Shown: piece by piece, positions 48,272-59,200 of the stretch
Numbering within the stretch: the stretch's first letter is position 1
Layout of the letters: each line of letters opens with the position of its first letter
NCBI GenBank assembly: GCA_002270565.1
Contig: NQMI01000010.1
Span: 177,074 to 241,073 of the forward strand
Length of the DNA stretch: 64,000 nt
Origin: Stenocarpella maydis
Lineage: Eukaryota; Ascomycota; Sordariomycetes; Diaporthales; Diaporthaceae
Direction: 5' to 3'
The notes under the pieces: generated by a model
What the model was told of the DNA's origin: nothing
Database searches by the model: none
What the model saw: only the letters and a program-made list of their open reading frames with translations
Program-made: the position numbers and the translations under genes

Positions 48272-49840
48272 ACCCTTCGTGTATCTTCGAAATTTTTGGA
48301 TTTCAAGCTCTTTCTTAGCTCTGCGAGGAAGAAGGCTAGAAACCTTAGTATGCACATGTTTTTGTTAGGTACATATACGGGAGATCAATTTCGACTCCGT
48401 GAGGACATTATTCTCGCTTATCACTATCCTATTTTCTTGTGATTGGTGCCTCGGGATGCTGGATGCCCACTGGACGAAGTGCACTATCAGTTCCAGACCG
48501 CCTGCTCGAATCTCATATAATAAGCACGCCTTGATTTTTGTGTCACCTTTTTGGCACCTGTGTACGACTTCACACATAAATGGAGAGATCGCTGAGAGAC
48601 TTTCAAGTTGGGTTTATAGATGGCGTTTTAGACTAGGACTGTTTGATTGGCGGTGCTAGTTGGTACTTCGCAATACGTTTGCATCGACTTTTTTTTTAAA
48701 AAAAAAAAACAAAAAGAAGAAGAAAATCCCAAAAGAATTCACCGACGCCCGAGTTTATATTTAGGAGCAACTGGCCTGAAGGCCGAGAGACTGTAGATTG
48801 CTATTCAGGGCGACTAGGACCGCTGATACAGACTAGGACCGCTAATCCTGGACACCCGCACCATCCTCATGGGTTCAGCAAGTTGACCTGCACTTGACTA
48901 CATTGTCAACCGATGAAGACTTAACGCGGAGAAATACTTTATTCAAACACGCGTCTGAAACTACAAATTGCAGCGTGGTTTGGTTGCGCCCCGTACGTGT
49001 ACAATATGTCATGGTTTCCCGGCGCTACTGTCACGAGCGCTGTGGTTAAATTAAGGTTTGCTTGCAGCTTTTAGCGGAAAACAAAGCTTGCCCCCACACC
49101 CACCCCTAATTGCTTGTTAACTAACTGGATTAGCCTCCTTTTTTCAAAGCAGGGGAAATCATTCTTATAAGTATTTTTATAAAGCATTTATACACCTAAA
49201 TTTACTTTAAAAAGCCTTAGTAATAACAAGCTTTTAATCTTTAACTAGTTAAGTATAATTATATATAAGTAAATATTTAAAGTTAAGCTTACATTTTAGA
49301 ATAAATCTAATTTAATTAAGGCTTAAACCTATAACCTCACTATTATATTAAATAATTAAATGCCACAAGTGCATACTTATAGAAATGCGTTGTCTTTAAA
49401 AGGTCAGCTGGATTAGCTGAGAACTGACTTGAGTGGGGGCAAGTTTCGCTTGCAAGGGACAGCGCGCGCTCCTTGGGCCCCCGGGGTCTTGTTCCTCCGC
49501 GCCTCGAAGCTAAATAGCAAAGCTGGAGACCAGAAGTAGGGGCCGAGAGAGCATTCTCCATGCCATCCATATCATCTCGTGCGCACCGCTGTGACTGTTT
49601 GGGCATAATGAAGCGTCTCAACTTTGCGGGGAAATGGCACTACTGCCGGTAGCCCCGGCTGTCAGAGCTCCGTATACTATAGTGCCACAGGCTGCCCAAT
49701 ACCTATATGACGAGGTCGTGAGCCAGCTAATTTAGGCTTGATGGGAACCGGGCACCTGGGGCGCAAGCAGCACCGATAATCCAGCATTCGAACTTGCGAG
49801 CCTACTACAGTGAATATTTTGAGATCTAGCAATACTAATC
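48272..49840. other. Intergenic with AT-rich repeat-like patch
   Basis: Contains a t/a homopolymer near 48690-48710, the second copy of the dispersed repeat near 49072-49140, and an AT-rich stretch to about 49385. Frame 49343-49621 (-) does not look like a protein. The right end should be the promoter of the carotenoid oxygenase. Confidence 0.5.
49072..49140 (+). repeat. Dispersed repeat, copy B
   Basis: It begins agcggaaaacaaagcttgc, then a C-rich stretch, then cttgttaactaactggatt, and passes into AT-rich DNA. It parallels copy A at about 42411-42475; differences are mainly A/G and C/T transitions. Confidence 0.5.
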
Positions 49841-51551
49841 ATGGCCCCAAGCCGTACCAGTCCTGAGATTCAATCTACACCAGACCGAAAGTATGGTGAG
49901 AGCCTCAAATCCAAATGGCCCGTTTCCGAAGACCTTTACGGGTCGAAGCTGCCGTGTCGCATCCAAGGAGAAGTGGCAGACCTTGTCGTTCTGGGCGACA
50001 TTCCACCGGAAATCGATGGCACGTTCTACCGGGTAACCGTGGACCCATTCGTTCCCCCTCATCCTCGAAATGTCCCCTTGGATGGCGATGGCAATATCAC
50101 GGCGCTCCGTTTTCAAGACGGAAGAGTCGACCTGAAAGTGCGCTACGTTGAGACTGAGCGTTTTCAGATCGAGCGCAAGGCTGGGAAAGCCATGTTTGGG
50201 CTGTACCGAAACCCTTTCTCTCACCATCCATGTGTGCGGGCAGCAGTTGACTCGACAGCCAACACCAACCTAGTTCTTTGGGCAGACAAATTCATGGCGT
50301 TGAAAGAGGGAGGACTACCGTACCAGGTCGACCCGCACACTCTCGACACCATTACGTACGATCCTTTCGGGGACCAAGAAATTAAGGCCAAGACTTTCAC
50401 CGCGCATCCTGTAAACCCCACCCCTGCTTCCCAACCTTTCTCCTCCACTCTTGGTGCGAGGCACAAACTAAGCGTTGGCCTAGAAAGTCGATCCGTTCAG
50501 CGACGAGCTGGTGGTACATGGATATGAGGCCAAAGGGCTCGCGTCCACTGACATTGTCGTGTATGCTCTGGATAAGGACGGAAAGAAGAAAGACGAACAA
50601 TGGATCAAGGCACCGTGGTGTGGCCCGATCCACGACTGCGCCATAACACCAAATTGGCTGGTTCTCGTTCAGTGGCCGTTCGAGGCCAATGTCGAGCGGA
50701 TGAAGAAGGGCGGGCATCACTGGGCTTGGAGCTACGACCTGCCGGCTACGTTCATCGTGGTCCCAAGGCGCAAGGGCACAAAGTTGCCAGAGGGGTGGAA
50801 GGAAGGGGAGTACAGGGTCTATCATGATCGGAATGCGATGCTCATTCACACCGCCGGCGCTTGGGAAGGAGATGATGGCAACACACTATTCGTGGAGACG
50901 ACCAGGGTCCACGACAACGGGTTTCCATTCTTCCCGCCCGATGACGGGAGAATGCCAGCCCCCGACGCGAAGGCGGACTTTGTGCGTTTCAAGCTGGACC
51001 TGACCCAACCCACTGGCAGTAAGCTCGGTAAGGAGCCCGAGGTCGTGCTGGACATCCCTGCAGAGTTCCCCCGGGTCGACGAGCGATTTCTCTCCAAGCC
51101 GTACGATATCTGCTGGATCAACGTCGCGACCCCCGCTGATCAGCGAGATCCGATTCCACCGGGCGAGGAGAATCTTGTTTGGGGTGGGCTAGATGGAGTT
51201 GCCATGCACCGCTATTCCACCGGGGAGACCAAGATCTACTGGACAGGCTTCGACGGGATCTGCCAGGAGCCCATCTTCATACCCCGTTCCGAGGACGCCG
51301 AGGAAGGCGATGGCTGGGTAATGTGCATGGTGGAGAGGAGAAAAGCAAATCTCTGCGAGGTGATCCTTCTGGACACAAAGGATTTTACTAAGCCCAAGGC
51401 TATTATCAAACTGCCATTCCATGTGAAAAGCCAGGTACACGGAAACTGGATTGATCAGAGAAGGCTGAAAGAGAGGCGAAGCCTGGTGAAGAAGGGGGAG
51501 GATGTTAAGATCAGCAAGAGGGGTGCATTAGAGATGTGGGACGTCGAATAG
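49841..51551 (+). CDS. Carotenoid / stilbene cleavage oxygenase family protein
   Basis: Two exons, 49841-50410 and 50484-51551, give 545 residues. The join produces FTAHP-KVDPFSDELVVHGYEAKG, a conserved family stretch. The four iron-binding histidines expected of the seven-bladed propeller are visible: TAHP (~189), PIHDCAITPNW (~240), LIHTAGAWE (~311) and VHGNW near the C-terminus (~508). Other landmarks are GTFYRVTVDPF near the N-terminus and HDNGFPFFPPDDGR in the middle. The family cleaves double bonds of carotenoids or lignostilbenes with Fe(II) and O2. Sequence suggests the larger fungal lignostilbene-dioxygenase-like branch (inference). The gene is intact and is the last one before the AT-rich block. 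Confidence 0.94.
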
Positions 51552-51804
51552 TTCCGGCCTTTTTATGTTTGTATGCCTGTCTATTTTAATGAATCAAGCA
51601 AAATGAGTAAATGTTAAATTTAAGCATTAAAGTATAAGACTATTCTAACTTCTTATACGCCTACTCAGCAGCCTAGGCCAAGCCCTAGTCACAAGCCCTA
51701 GTTTTATTACACTCCTCCTTTCACAATTCTTTATGCCTAGCTAATCCAGACCTATTATAAGACAACCCTTAAATATGTAGTAAAAGAAAAATAATCAAAA
51801 AACA

Positions 51805-51875
51805 TGCGTCAGCCCGGAGTCGAACCGGGGGCCCATCGATGGCAACGATGGATTTTACCGCTAAACCACTGACGC
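51805..51875 (-). tRNA. tRNA-Gly (anticodon GCC)
   Basis: Reading the minus strand, the acceptor stem GCGTCAG pairs with CTGACGC, with A as discriminator. The anticodon stem CATCG/CGATG holds loop TTGCCAT, anticodon GCC. The T arm is CCCGG-TTCGACT-CCGGG. There is no intron. A run of six T lies a few bases downstream, as expected for RNA polymerase III termination. It sits between the last protein gene and the AT-rich block. Confidence 0.96.
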
Positions 51876-52347
51876 TTCGAACAACTTCTGAAGATATAAT
51901 TCGGTGTCTCCTCGCTTTACTATAACCTTGACACTAGGATTTCCTTAGTCAATAACTTATAATACCATAGATCAATAGTATTATTTATTAATACGTTTTC
52001 TTATTGAATTATTAACTAATATTTTAATTAATATTTAAATTAATATAAATTAGTTATATTAACTTTTTATTTTTAATTAAAATTAATAATAAATATTTTT
52101 AAATAATAAAAAACAATTAATTTTAAAGCTATAATAGTATTTTATATTTTATATTTTGTTTTTATATTTTATATTTTATATTTTATATCTTGTATTTCAC
52201 ATTTTATATATATATATATATTTATTTAAACGTCTTAATACTTATTTATATACTTATTTACCTGCTATTTTAAATAAACAAATATTTAAAAATAAGTATA
52301 TATACCCCCTATTCCTCATAATTATTGAATGAGTCGGGATGGTACCC

Positions 52348-52425
52348 TCCGCCAAGGACTATATTTCAATGGTTAGAATCTTCCAAAGTGTAGGAAAGAC
52401 CTAGGTTTGATTCTTAGTAGTAAAA
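52348..52425 (+). pseudogene. Degenerate tRNA-like sequence
   Basis: The stretch ttcaatggttagaat resembles a tRNA D-arm and internal A box. The later ctagg-tttgatt-cttag forms a T-arm with one wobble and resembles a B box with C-to-T changes. The anticodon arm does not form a clean 5+7+5 structure, so it is not a working tRNA. It could be a mutated tRNA copy or the head of a tRNA-derived SINE. Confidence 0.4.
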
Positions 52426-52559
52426 GTGCAGTGTGAAGGGGCTCACTTTTTTTTAAAAAAAAGAAATACTTAAAAGTAGTTATATATATATATAAAAGAT
52501 TTTATAAAGAATTAAAGAAGAAGTTAAAGATTTTAAATAAAATATTATTATATTTTATT

Positions 52560-52700
52560 TATATATAAATATATATATAAATATAAATATATATATAAAT
52601 ATATATATAAATACAAATATATATATAAATATATATGTAAATATAAATATATATATAAATATAAATATAAATATAAATATAAATATAAATATAAAATACA
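52560..52700. repeat. AT satellite-like (ATATAAAT)n tract
   Basis: About 140 bases of near-pure ataaatatata units with little variation, standing out even within the AT-rich block. Confidence 0.85.
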
Positions 52701-55100
52701 AATATATATACATATACTATATATATATTTGCATTTTGTATTTTGTATTTTGTATTTTATATTGTGTATATTGTATTTGTGTATTTATATATTTGTCTCA
52801 GCTCGGACTAATTTAAAATAATATAAAATATTAGAAAATAACTAGACTTGAGAAGTATTACCTTACTTTCTTACCAAAAGAAATCTATATATACTTTATT
52901 CAAACTCTTCAATTAAGCCGAAAATAAATATAAATTTTAAATAAATTAAACTTTATATAATGTAATTATATGAAATTTAAAAAAAGTATTAAAAACCCTC
53001 TATATAAGCTATATGAAAAAGAATTACAAGGATTTCAACTTGAAATTTATAAATAATTAAGATAGAATACTTTAAAAATCCTAAAAAGGAATTATAGCGT
53101 AATGCTATATTTGTAATTAAACATTAAAATTCAGTTTATTATAAGATTAATTTGAGATTTCTAATAAATTATATATTAAAATCTTTTATATAAGAACGTA
53201 AAACGGCTACTTTTTCATTCTAAATATATCTTAATACTTTATATTATATACTTTTAATACTAATTATTTAATTAATTACTTTTCGTAATGAATTATAAAT
53301 TGATATTTTATATTACAAATCCATATATTAAACTACACCTATTAAATCTTTGATATTTATTTAAATTTTAAGAATATTATTAATTAAGTTTTAAAAAAAT
53401 AAGTTTAAAGCTATCTACATTGATTTAATATTACTAATAATTAAATCTAATTATATTTATTATATAACTTAAGATATAAAATCTTAGATCATATTAATAT
53501 AAGTAATATTATTATACTAAGTTTATTTTTATATTAAATATAAAAGTTATTAATAATTGAAATTATTGTTTAAAAATAATGTTTACTTAATTATAATTAT
53601 TTATTAATCAAATCATATAATACTTTCTAACTCTTAAATTTTATTATTTACGAATACTTTAAAGAAGGTTTTATACTGATATATTTAACACTATTATAAT
53701 ATACATTAAATCTTAATTTCATTTCTTAAAACTTTTCATTTTATTTTAAATAGTGTCTAATATAGTTTATTAGTAAATAAACTATATTACTTATAATTTA
53801 GGCTACTGTTTACTAGTTCCTCAGCACTCATTTTACGTTAGCGAATTGACTAATTATAAAAAACAGAGTCTGACTTTCATACTACTTATATTTGATAACT
53901 TATTATTAATTAAAAATACTACTTTAGAGAGGTTAAAATAAGTATAATACAGTTAGAAAGTATTAAGGTTTATATAAAATAGCCTTTTTTAAATATAAAT
54001 TATATTCTTTATTTTTAAATTATCATTATATCATTTTATATATCTGAATAATTAATTTATTAAAATTTAGTATTAATAACATTTCCTTTATATTTTAAAG
54101 AAAGAAAATACTTTAAGGTTTTTAAATTATTTGAAAACTAAATAAAATAATATAAAACCTATAAATATATATAAAGCTATTTATATCTTTAATATTTTCT
54201 ATTTATGTTATACTGTAATATAAATTAATAATAGTTTTATAAAACATCTATAATAATATATAAAAACTTAAATTAATTAATAAGTAAATACTTATTTACT
54301 ATATTATTAACTAAGATGTTTGAGGAATTTCTTTATAATATCTTAATATAAATAATATAGCTAACGTTTTATTTATATTATATAATATTAAGCTTTTCAG
54401 TATATATTATATTTTATATTTTATGAATACATAATTCAGCTTAATATTAAGTTTAATATTTGATAATTATTTAAAAGCTATAAAGACTTAAACTAAATGT
54501 TTTATAATATAATAATTAAATATAAAATTATTAGTAATAACCTTTATAATAAATATGATTATTATATTAATAATAGTTATATATGTTGGTAAATAATAAT
54601 TAGTCAATATATTAATATAAAGGGATAATATTTTTACTTATAATTATTTAATATTTTTTTTATCTCAAAACTAAATTAAAAGTTAAGCTTTTTTAAATTT
54701 TAAATAATTAAGCTTAATTTAAATAAATAATTGCATAATAAAATTAGTCTTATATAATTTCAATATTTAAGTACTATATAATGTTAAAATAATTATAATT
54801 TAAAATATTAATTCTTAATAATTATAAAAACTATATATTAATTAAGTTTAACTAATATTAGGAAAAACATAAGATTATTTCTATAAATACATTAGTATAG
54901 TTTCATTATTTATTTTATTTATTAAATACTATATTGTATTTATTTTTAAATATATATATAATAAATAAATTAATAACTTGATTTAAACTTTTAGTAATTA
55001 TATTATTAAATTAAAATTCTTTATTATACTTAAAGTAGCTTATAATAAAACCTTTATGAATCATGGTATTAAAGCTGTATTTAAAAAAGCTAAAATTATA

Positions 55101-55330
55101 CCCTCAGCAAACCAAAAGGAAGTGGCACAAACAGGCACAGTCCAGCACGTGACCTAGTATTAGGTAAGCTGGAGCGATTGGAGCGACAATCGCTCCCAGC
55201 GCTCCCACACCAAGGCGCAACAGGAGCGACACTCGCTCCAGACGCTCCCTCATACTAGATCGCCAGGCGCAACCAGCGCTCCCAGCGCTCCTGGCTAAAG
55301 AGATAGACTATATAGACTCACGCTCGTTAC
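55101..55330. repeat. GC-rich GGAGCG repeat island, possible LTR remnant
   Basis: In the middle of AT-rich DNA this segment carries ggagcga and its inverse tcgctcc several times in both orientations (between 55170 and 55300), plus gcgctcc units. It follows a gcacgtgacctag stretch and precedes a tataga-containing segment. The layout recalls LTRs of fungal Ty3/gypsy elements, but I did not find a second copy or defined ends in the window. Confidence 0.45.
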
Positions 55331-56815
55331 CACTAAATAGCATAGCTTAGGACAGCTCTTCAGCAGTCAATCTAAGTATTCACCCAAGAATAGCTTTAAC
55401 GGCTTTTAATCACCAGTATCATATTACTCAGAATGATTCCACCTTAAACGCCCCTTGAACATAAACCCGTTCATTTATTAGCCAAGAACCAGCTGTGATT
55501 ATCAAAAAAAAGGAAGAAGTTAATTTAGTTAAATCTTTTAATTAATATAAGGGTTTATAAATGTTTATACCTTCCTTATAACTCTTAATTTTATAAATAT
55601 TAATACTTTTAATAAATGTCTTATAAGAATAATACTTCATAAGTTAATTCCTATTAGGTATAAGGTTTTATTTAAATTTTATATAGATTTTAGTATAAAA
55701 TATCATATTAGGAAAGAAAATTTTAAAGATATTATAAGATACTAAAGATTTTATTTTACTCTTACTTTTCTTCTCTTTAATTATTAAAGCTAGATTAAAT
55801 ATTATAATTATGTAAGGAGAATATTTTAGTGAAATAAATATTATTAAGATAGTAGTATTAAATTAATAGTATTTAATTGAAAGGGAGGATATTTTAGTAA
55901 AAGAAAGAATTTAGAAAAGAAAGAATTTAGAGAAAAAAGACTTAAGGGAAAAGAAATTTTAAGTACGTAAAAATTAAAAGAAGAGTTTAATGAGAAGATT
56001 AATAAGGTAGATACAATTATTTAAGGAAACAAATTTATTAGAAAGTAAAATAACAGTTAAGTAATTTATTTAATTAAGTAAACTTAAGAGACTATAATAA
56101 TTTATAATACTTAATCTAAAGTATAAAAACAATTATATCTAAATTAAAAAGCAGAAAGAATAAAAAGTAGTATTTAAAATATATTATAAATACTTAAGAT
56201 ATTAGGTATATTATTTAGGCTCATTAATATTTTAGTATTTTTTTAAAATATAATTAATTTAATTCTGAAGAAGTATATTAATTACTTTAATTTAAGATCT
56301 CGCTAATATCCCTTATACCTTTAATAGATTCTTAAATATATACAGAATAAATCTAAGAAGCACTCCTTAAAGGTTTTCTAAGAAAATTAACCTATTTATC
56401 AAACCTAAAAATATCATTACTTTATATAACATAATACTATGGATATATCGTACTTACTAATGAGAAATCAATATAAAACGTGTAATATTATTCACCCAGA
56501 ATTAGCTTTTAACTTATCTTACCAATATATAAGGATATATACAGCGATTTCTAAAATATATTAACTTCTATTAATAATCACCTCTTCCTCTCATTCAAAA
56601 AACTATAAAGAACATTTATCTCATTAGTCTAAATCTTATGAACCAGAACATACACTTATTTACTCTATACAAGATAAACCACCCACTCAAAAGTATTCAT
56701 ACTACACTTCCACAAATAAATCACTCTATCATACCCTGTAAATGATACCGGTAAACTCTTAACGTATAGACATTTAAAATTAACAATAAACGTTTTAGAT
56801 TTCTATGAATTTGTC
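55331..56815. other. AT-rich block, no gene
   Basis: AT-rich DNA with stops in all frames. No RNA gene or repeat boundary that I can support. Confidence 0.7.
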
Positions 56816-57058
56816 TTATAAAACCTCATCATTCAGCCCTTCAGCGTGTGCCTGTCCGGCAGAGTCGCAGTACGCCTCGCTCTGAGGCAATGGCGGACGA
56901 TTGCAATCTGGACAACTTGCTATCTGAATTATAATTGCGCTTCCCTTAACCCCCTTTAATACCTCGACTCTCTCCCTGGCCGCGCGTAGCTCCCGGTGCA
57001 AATTTGCAGATCGCCGGAAATTTCGCCCTTCCAACACACCATCTTTAGTCCCAAACAA
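56816..57058 (-). pseudogene. Spared ORF remnant in AT-rich DNA
   Basis: A GC-moderate island holds an 80-codon open frame with no ATG at its 5' end. It reads RNFRRSANLHRELRAARERV (basic, helical) and then a CPDC pair. The helical basic segment recalls the tail regions of fungal DDE transposases, but the match is weak. It may be a fragment of a mobile-element gene. Confidence 0.3.
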
Positions 57059-59200
57059 CTAGCCAACCACAACCCTAGCAATGCCCAAATTAAATACATA
57101 CAAACTTCAGAATTCAGGCTATCCAATGCACAAAGTCATATACTTTTTGGATAAGAAATAAAGGTAATGCAGAGGTCCGAAATTAAGGTGCAAATCAGGC
57201 AAAAATCGCTCACGCACCCAAAACCACTCGTCACGCACGCACGCAGTACTTAGCGAAATCCAATCCAATCCTCGGTAACTTCCTTTGCCTAGACAACTCT
57301 AAGCAAGCCCCTTACAAACGAAGTCTAGGTAACTCTCACGATAAACCAACGCTTCTGAGCAGTTTCTTAACATTTAACTGCAGGTTTATCATATTCATGA
57401 TCGAGTAATAACCCTTCGCCCTTCTCTTAAGTTTCCCATGCCCGTCTTATTACTAGGACTACCGGGTAGAGATAGCCGGAAGTCTACTTAGCAGTACTAC
57501 TCCTAGGAAAATATTAGGTTTTAGAATTGTCTTATTATCCAAGTAATTATAGCTTAAAGGTTAACCAGAAATAACAGTCCATTAGTAGTTAATATTAATA
57601 TTATATATAAATCAGAAAGCATTATATAGGCCTTCACTACGCGCAGTCTTTCTCACCATAATCACTACCCCCCTACCCTTCGCTCAAAGTAACAAGGCTT
57701 AAGATTTCTAATATATTTAGGCTATTCGTGCATAAGCTTATTGATTTAATATATTGCGTTAATTCTTCTGATCTCCTTTATTGCCTTTTGTACTGCCTTA
57801 GCTCTCCTTGGAGTAGATAGCATAGGGGCAGAGTCTTCTATCACACGTGAGTATGCTCCAAACACCAGGAGAGTTAGCACAGCCATTCTGGGCAACATCC
57901 AACACAACATGACAATCATAAACTACTACTACCACTTACACATCTCACTCTAGTAACCCCCATGTAGTTATGAACTTTAGCATATCCACAACAGATATCT
58001 AACAAGCCTATATAGAAGGAAGTGTATATGGCTTTAATTGCTAAATTAATAATATACTTCTATAGCTTAACTATTTTATTATATAACCCTATAAATATAC
58101 TATACTCCTTGAACTCATTAGCACACAAAGGTTATTCCCTATCTCAGATAAAGGCAGTTTAGGGACTTATATATTATATAATCCAGTAAACTTAAGGGGC
58201 TTCCATATACCACACGCTTTATACCCCAAACAGAAGGAGCAACAATTACACTTAAACGAATAGAAGCTAATAATATTAGTATAGGAAGCCTATTAACATA
58301 CTCATAACCCACCCTTATATAGTATAAAGTTAATATCCATATATGGAGGTTGAAACTTGAATCTTTAGGCTAGGAAAGTGCATTTGGTATAATTATACGA
58401 ACTTGTAATAGCCCCTCCTTAATATGAGGGAATAATATTTAGACCCCCGCCGCTATTATAGCTAGAAAGATATTAATAAGTACCCAAATACTATAATACG
58501 CCTCATATTTATCTAAAAGAAAGAAATAGGTATTATTATCCCTTATTGATATCTATGAGGAACCATGGATGTTCCTACTTCTAAGTGATAGGAAATGTTC
58601 TCTTGTGCTGCTAATTTGGCTTGTGTTATATGACTTTATTAGTTATATTTCACATAAAGAGTAAGTACACATTCATATCTTATATATATAAGAGGAAGGG
58701 GGTTGCTATTTTTATTATATAGAATGTTAAGTTACCAGCTGCTATATTAACTATAATTGCCCCTATTAATTATAGTAGTTCTCCTATCGAAGCGAATAAT
58801 GCTATTCCGAGACTATCAAAGTAATAGGTAATACTACTGTAAGCCAGTATATTAGTTATAACCACAGAATAATTTAGCTTCGCTGTATCCCAGGAGGATC
58901 CCCCTGAAGTGCCTAGCCAATGAAATAGTTTTCATTAACAAACCCTATATCTCTTCTCTCACTCACACACCACACATTAACGTTATTCATTATTACGACA
59001 CTCTCTCTCACACTCACTTAAGCACTAACACACACAAACTTAGTCTACTAGCCACATATAGTTTTCTCAGGCTTTAATATTTCTAACAAATATACTAGTG
59101 CTCTCCTAGTTATTACTCTTATAGTTAATGCCCTTATAGTTAATAAGGAATATATAAAATTCATTATCTAAAGGGGGTTAGTTTATAGCGCTATATATGT
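57059..59200. other. Degraded repeat-derived DNA, no intact gene
   Basis: Moderately AT-rich. A minus-strand stretch at about 57770-57890 reads STPRRAKAVQKAIKEIRRIN and looks like decayed coding sequence, family unknown. The part near 58900-59200 may continue the retroelement to its right (downstream of gag on the minus strand), but no reverse transcriptase motif could be read. Confidence 0.4.

Larger units (their letters stand above)
51907..55100. other. Extremely AT-rich block, no gene
   Basis: About 3.2 kb of very AT-rich DNA with abundant tata/taaa tracts and an (atataaat)-type satellite-like stretch at about 52560-52700. No frame reaches useful length. The composition is that of RIP-degraded repeats in Pezizomycotina (established for the group; inferred here). 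Confidence 0.8.
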
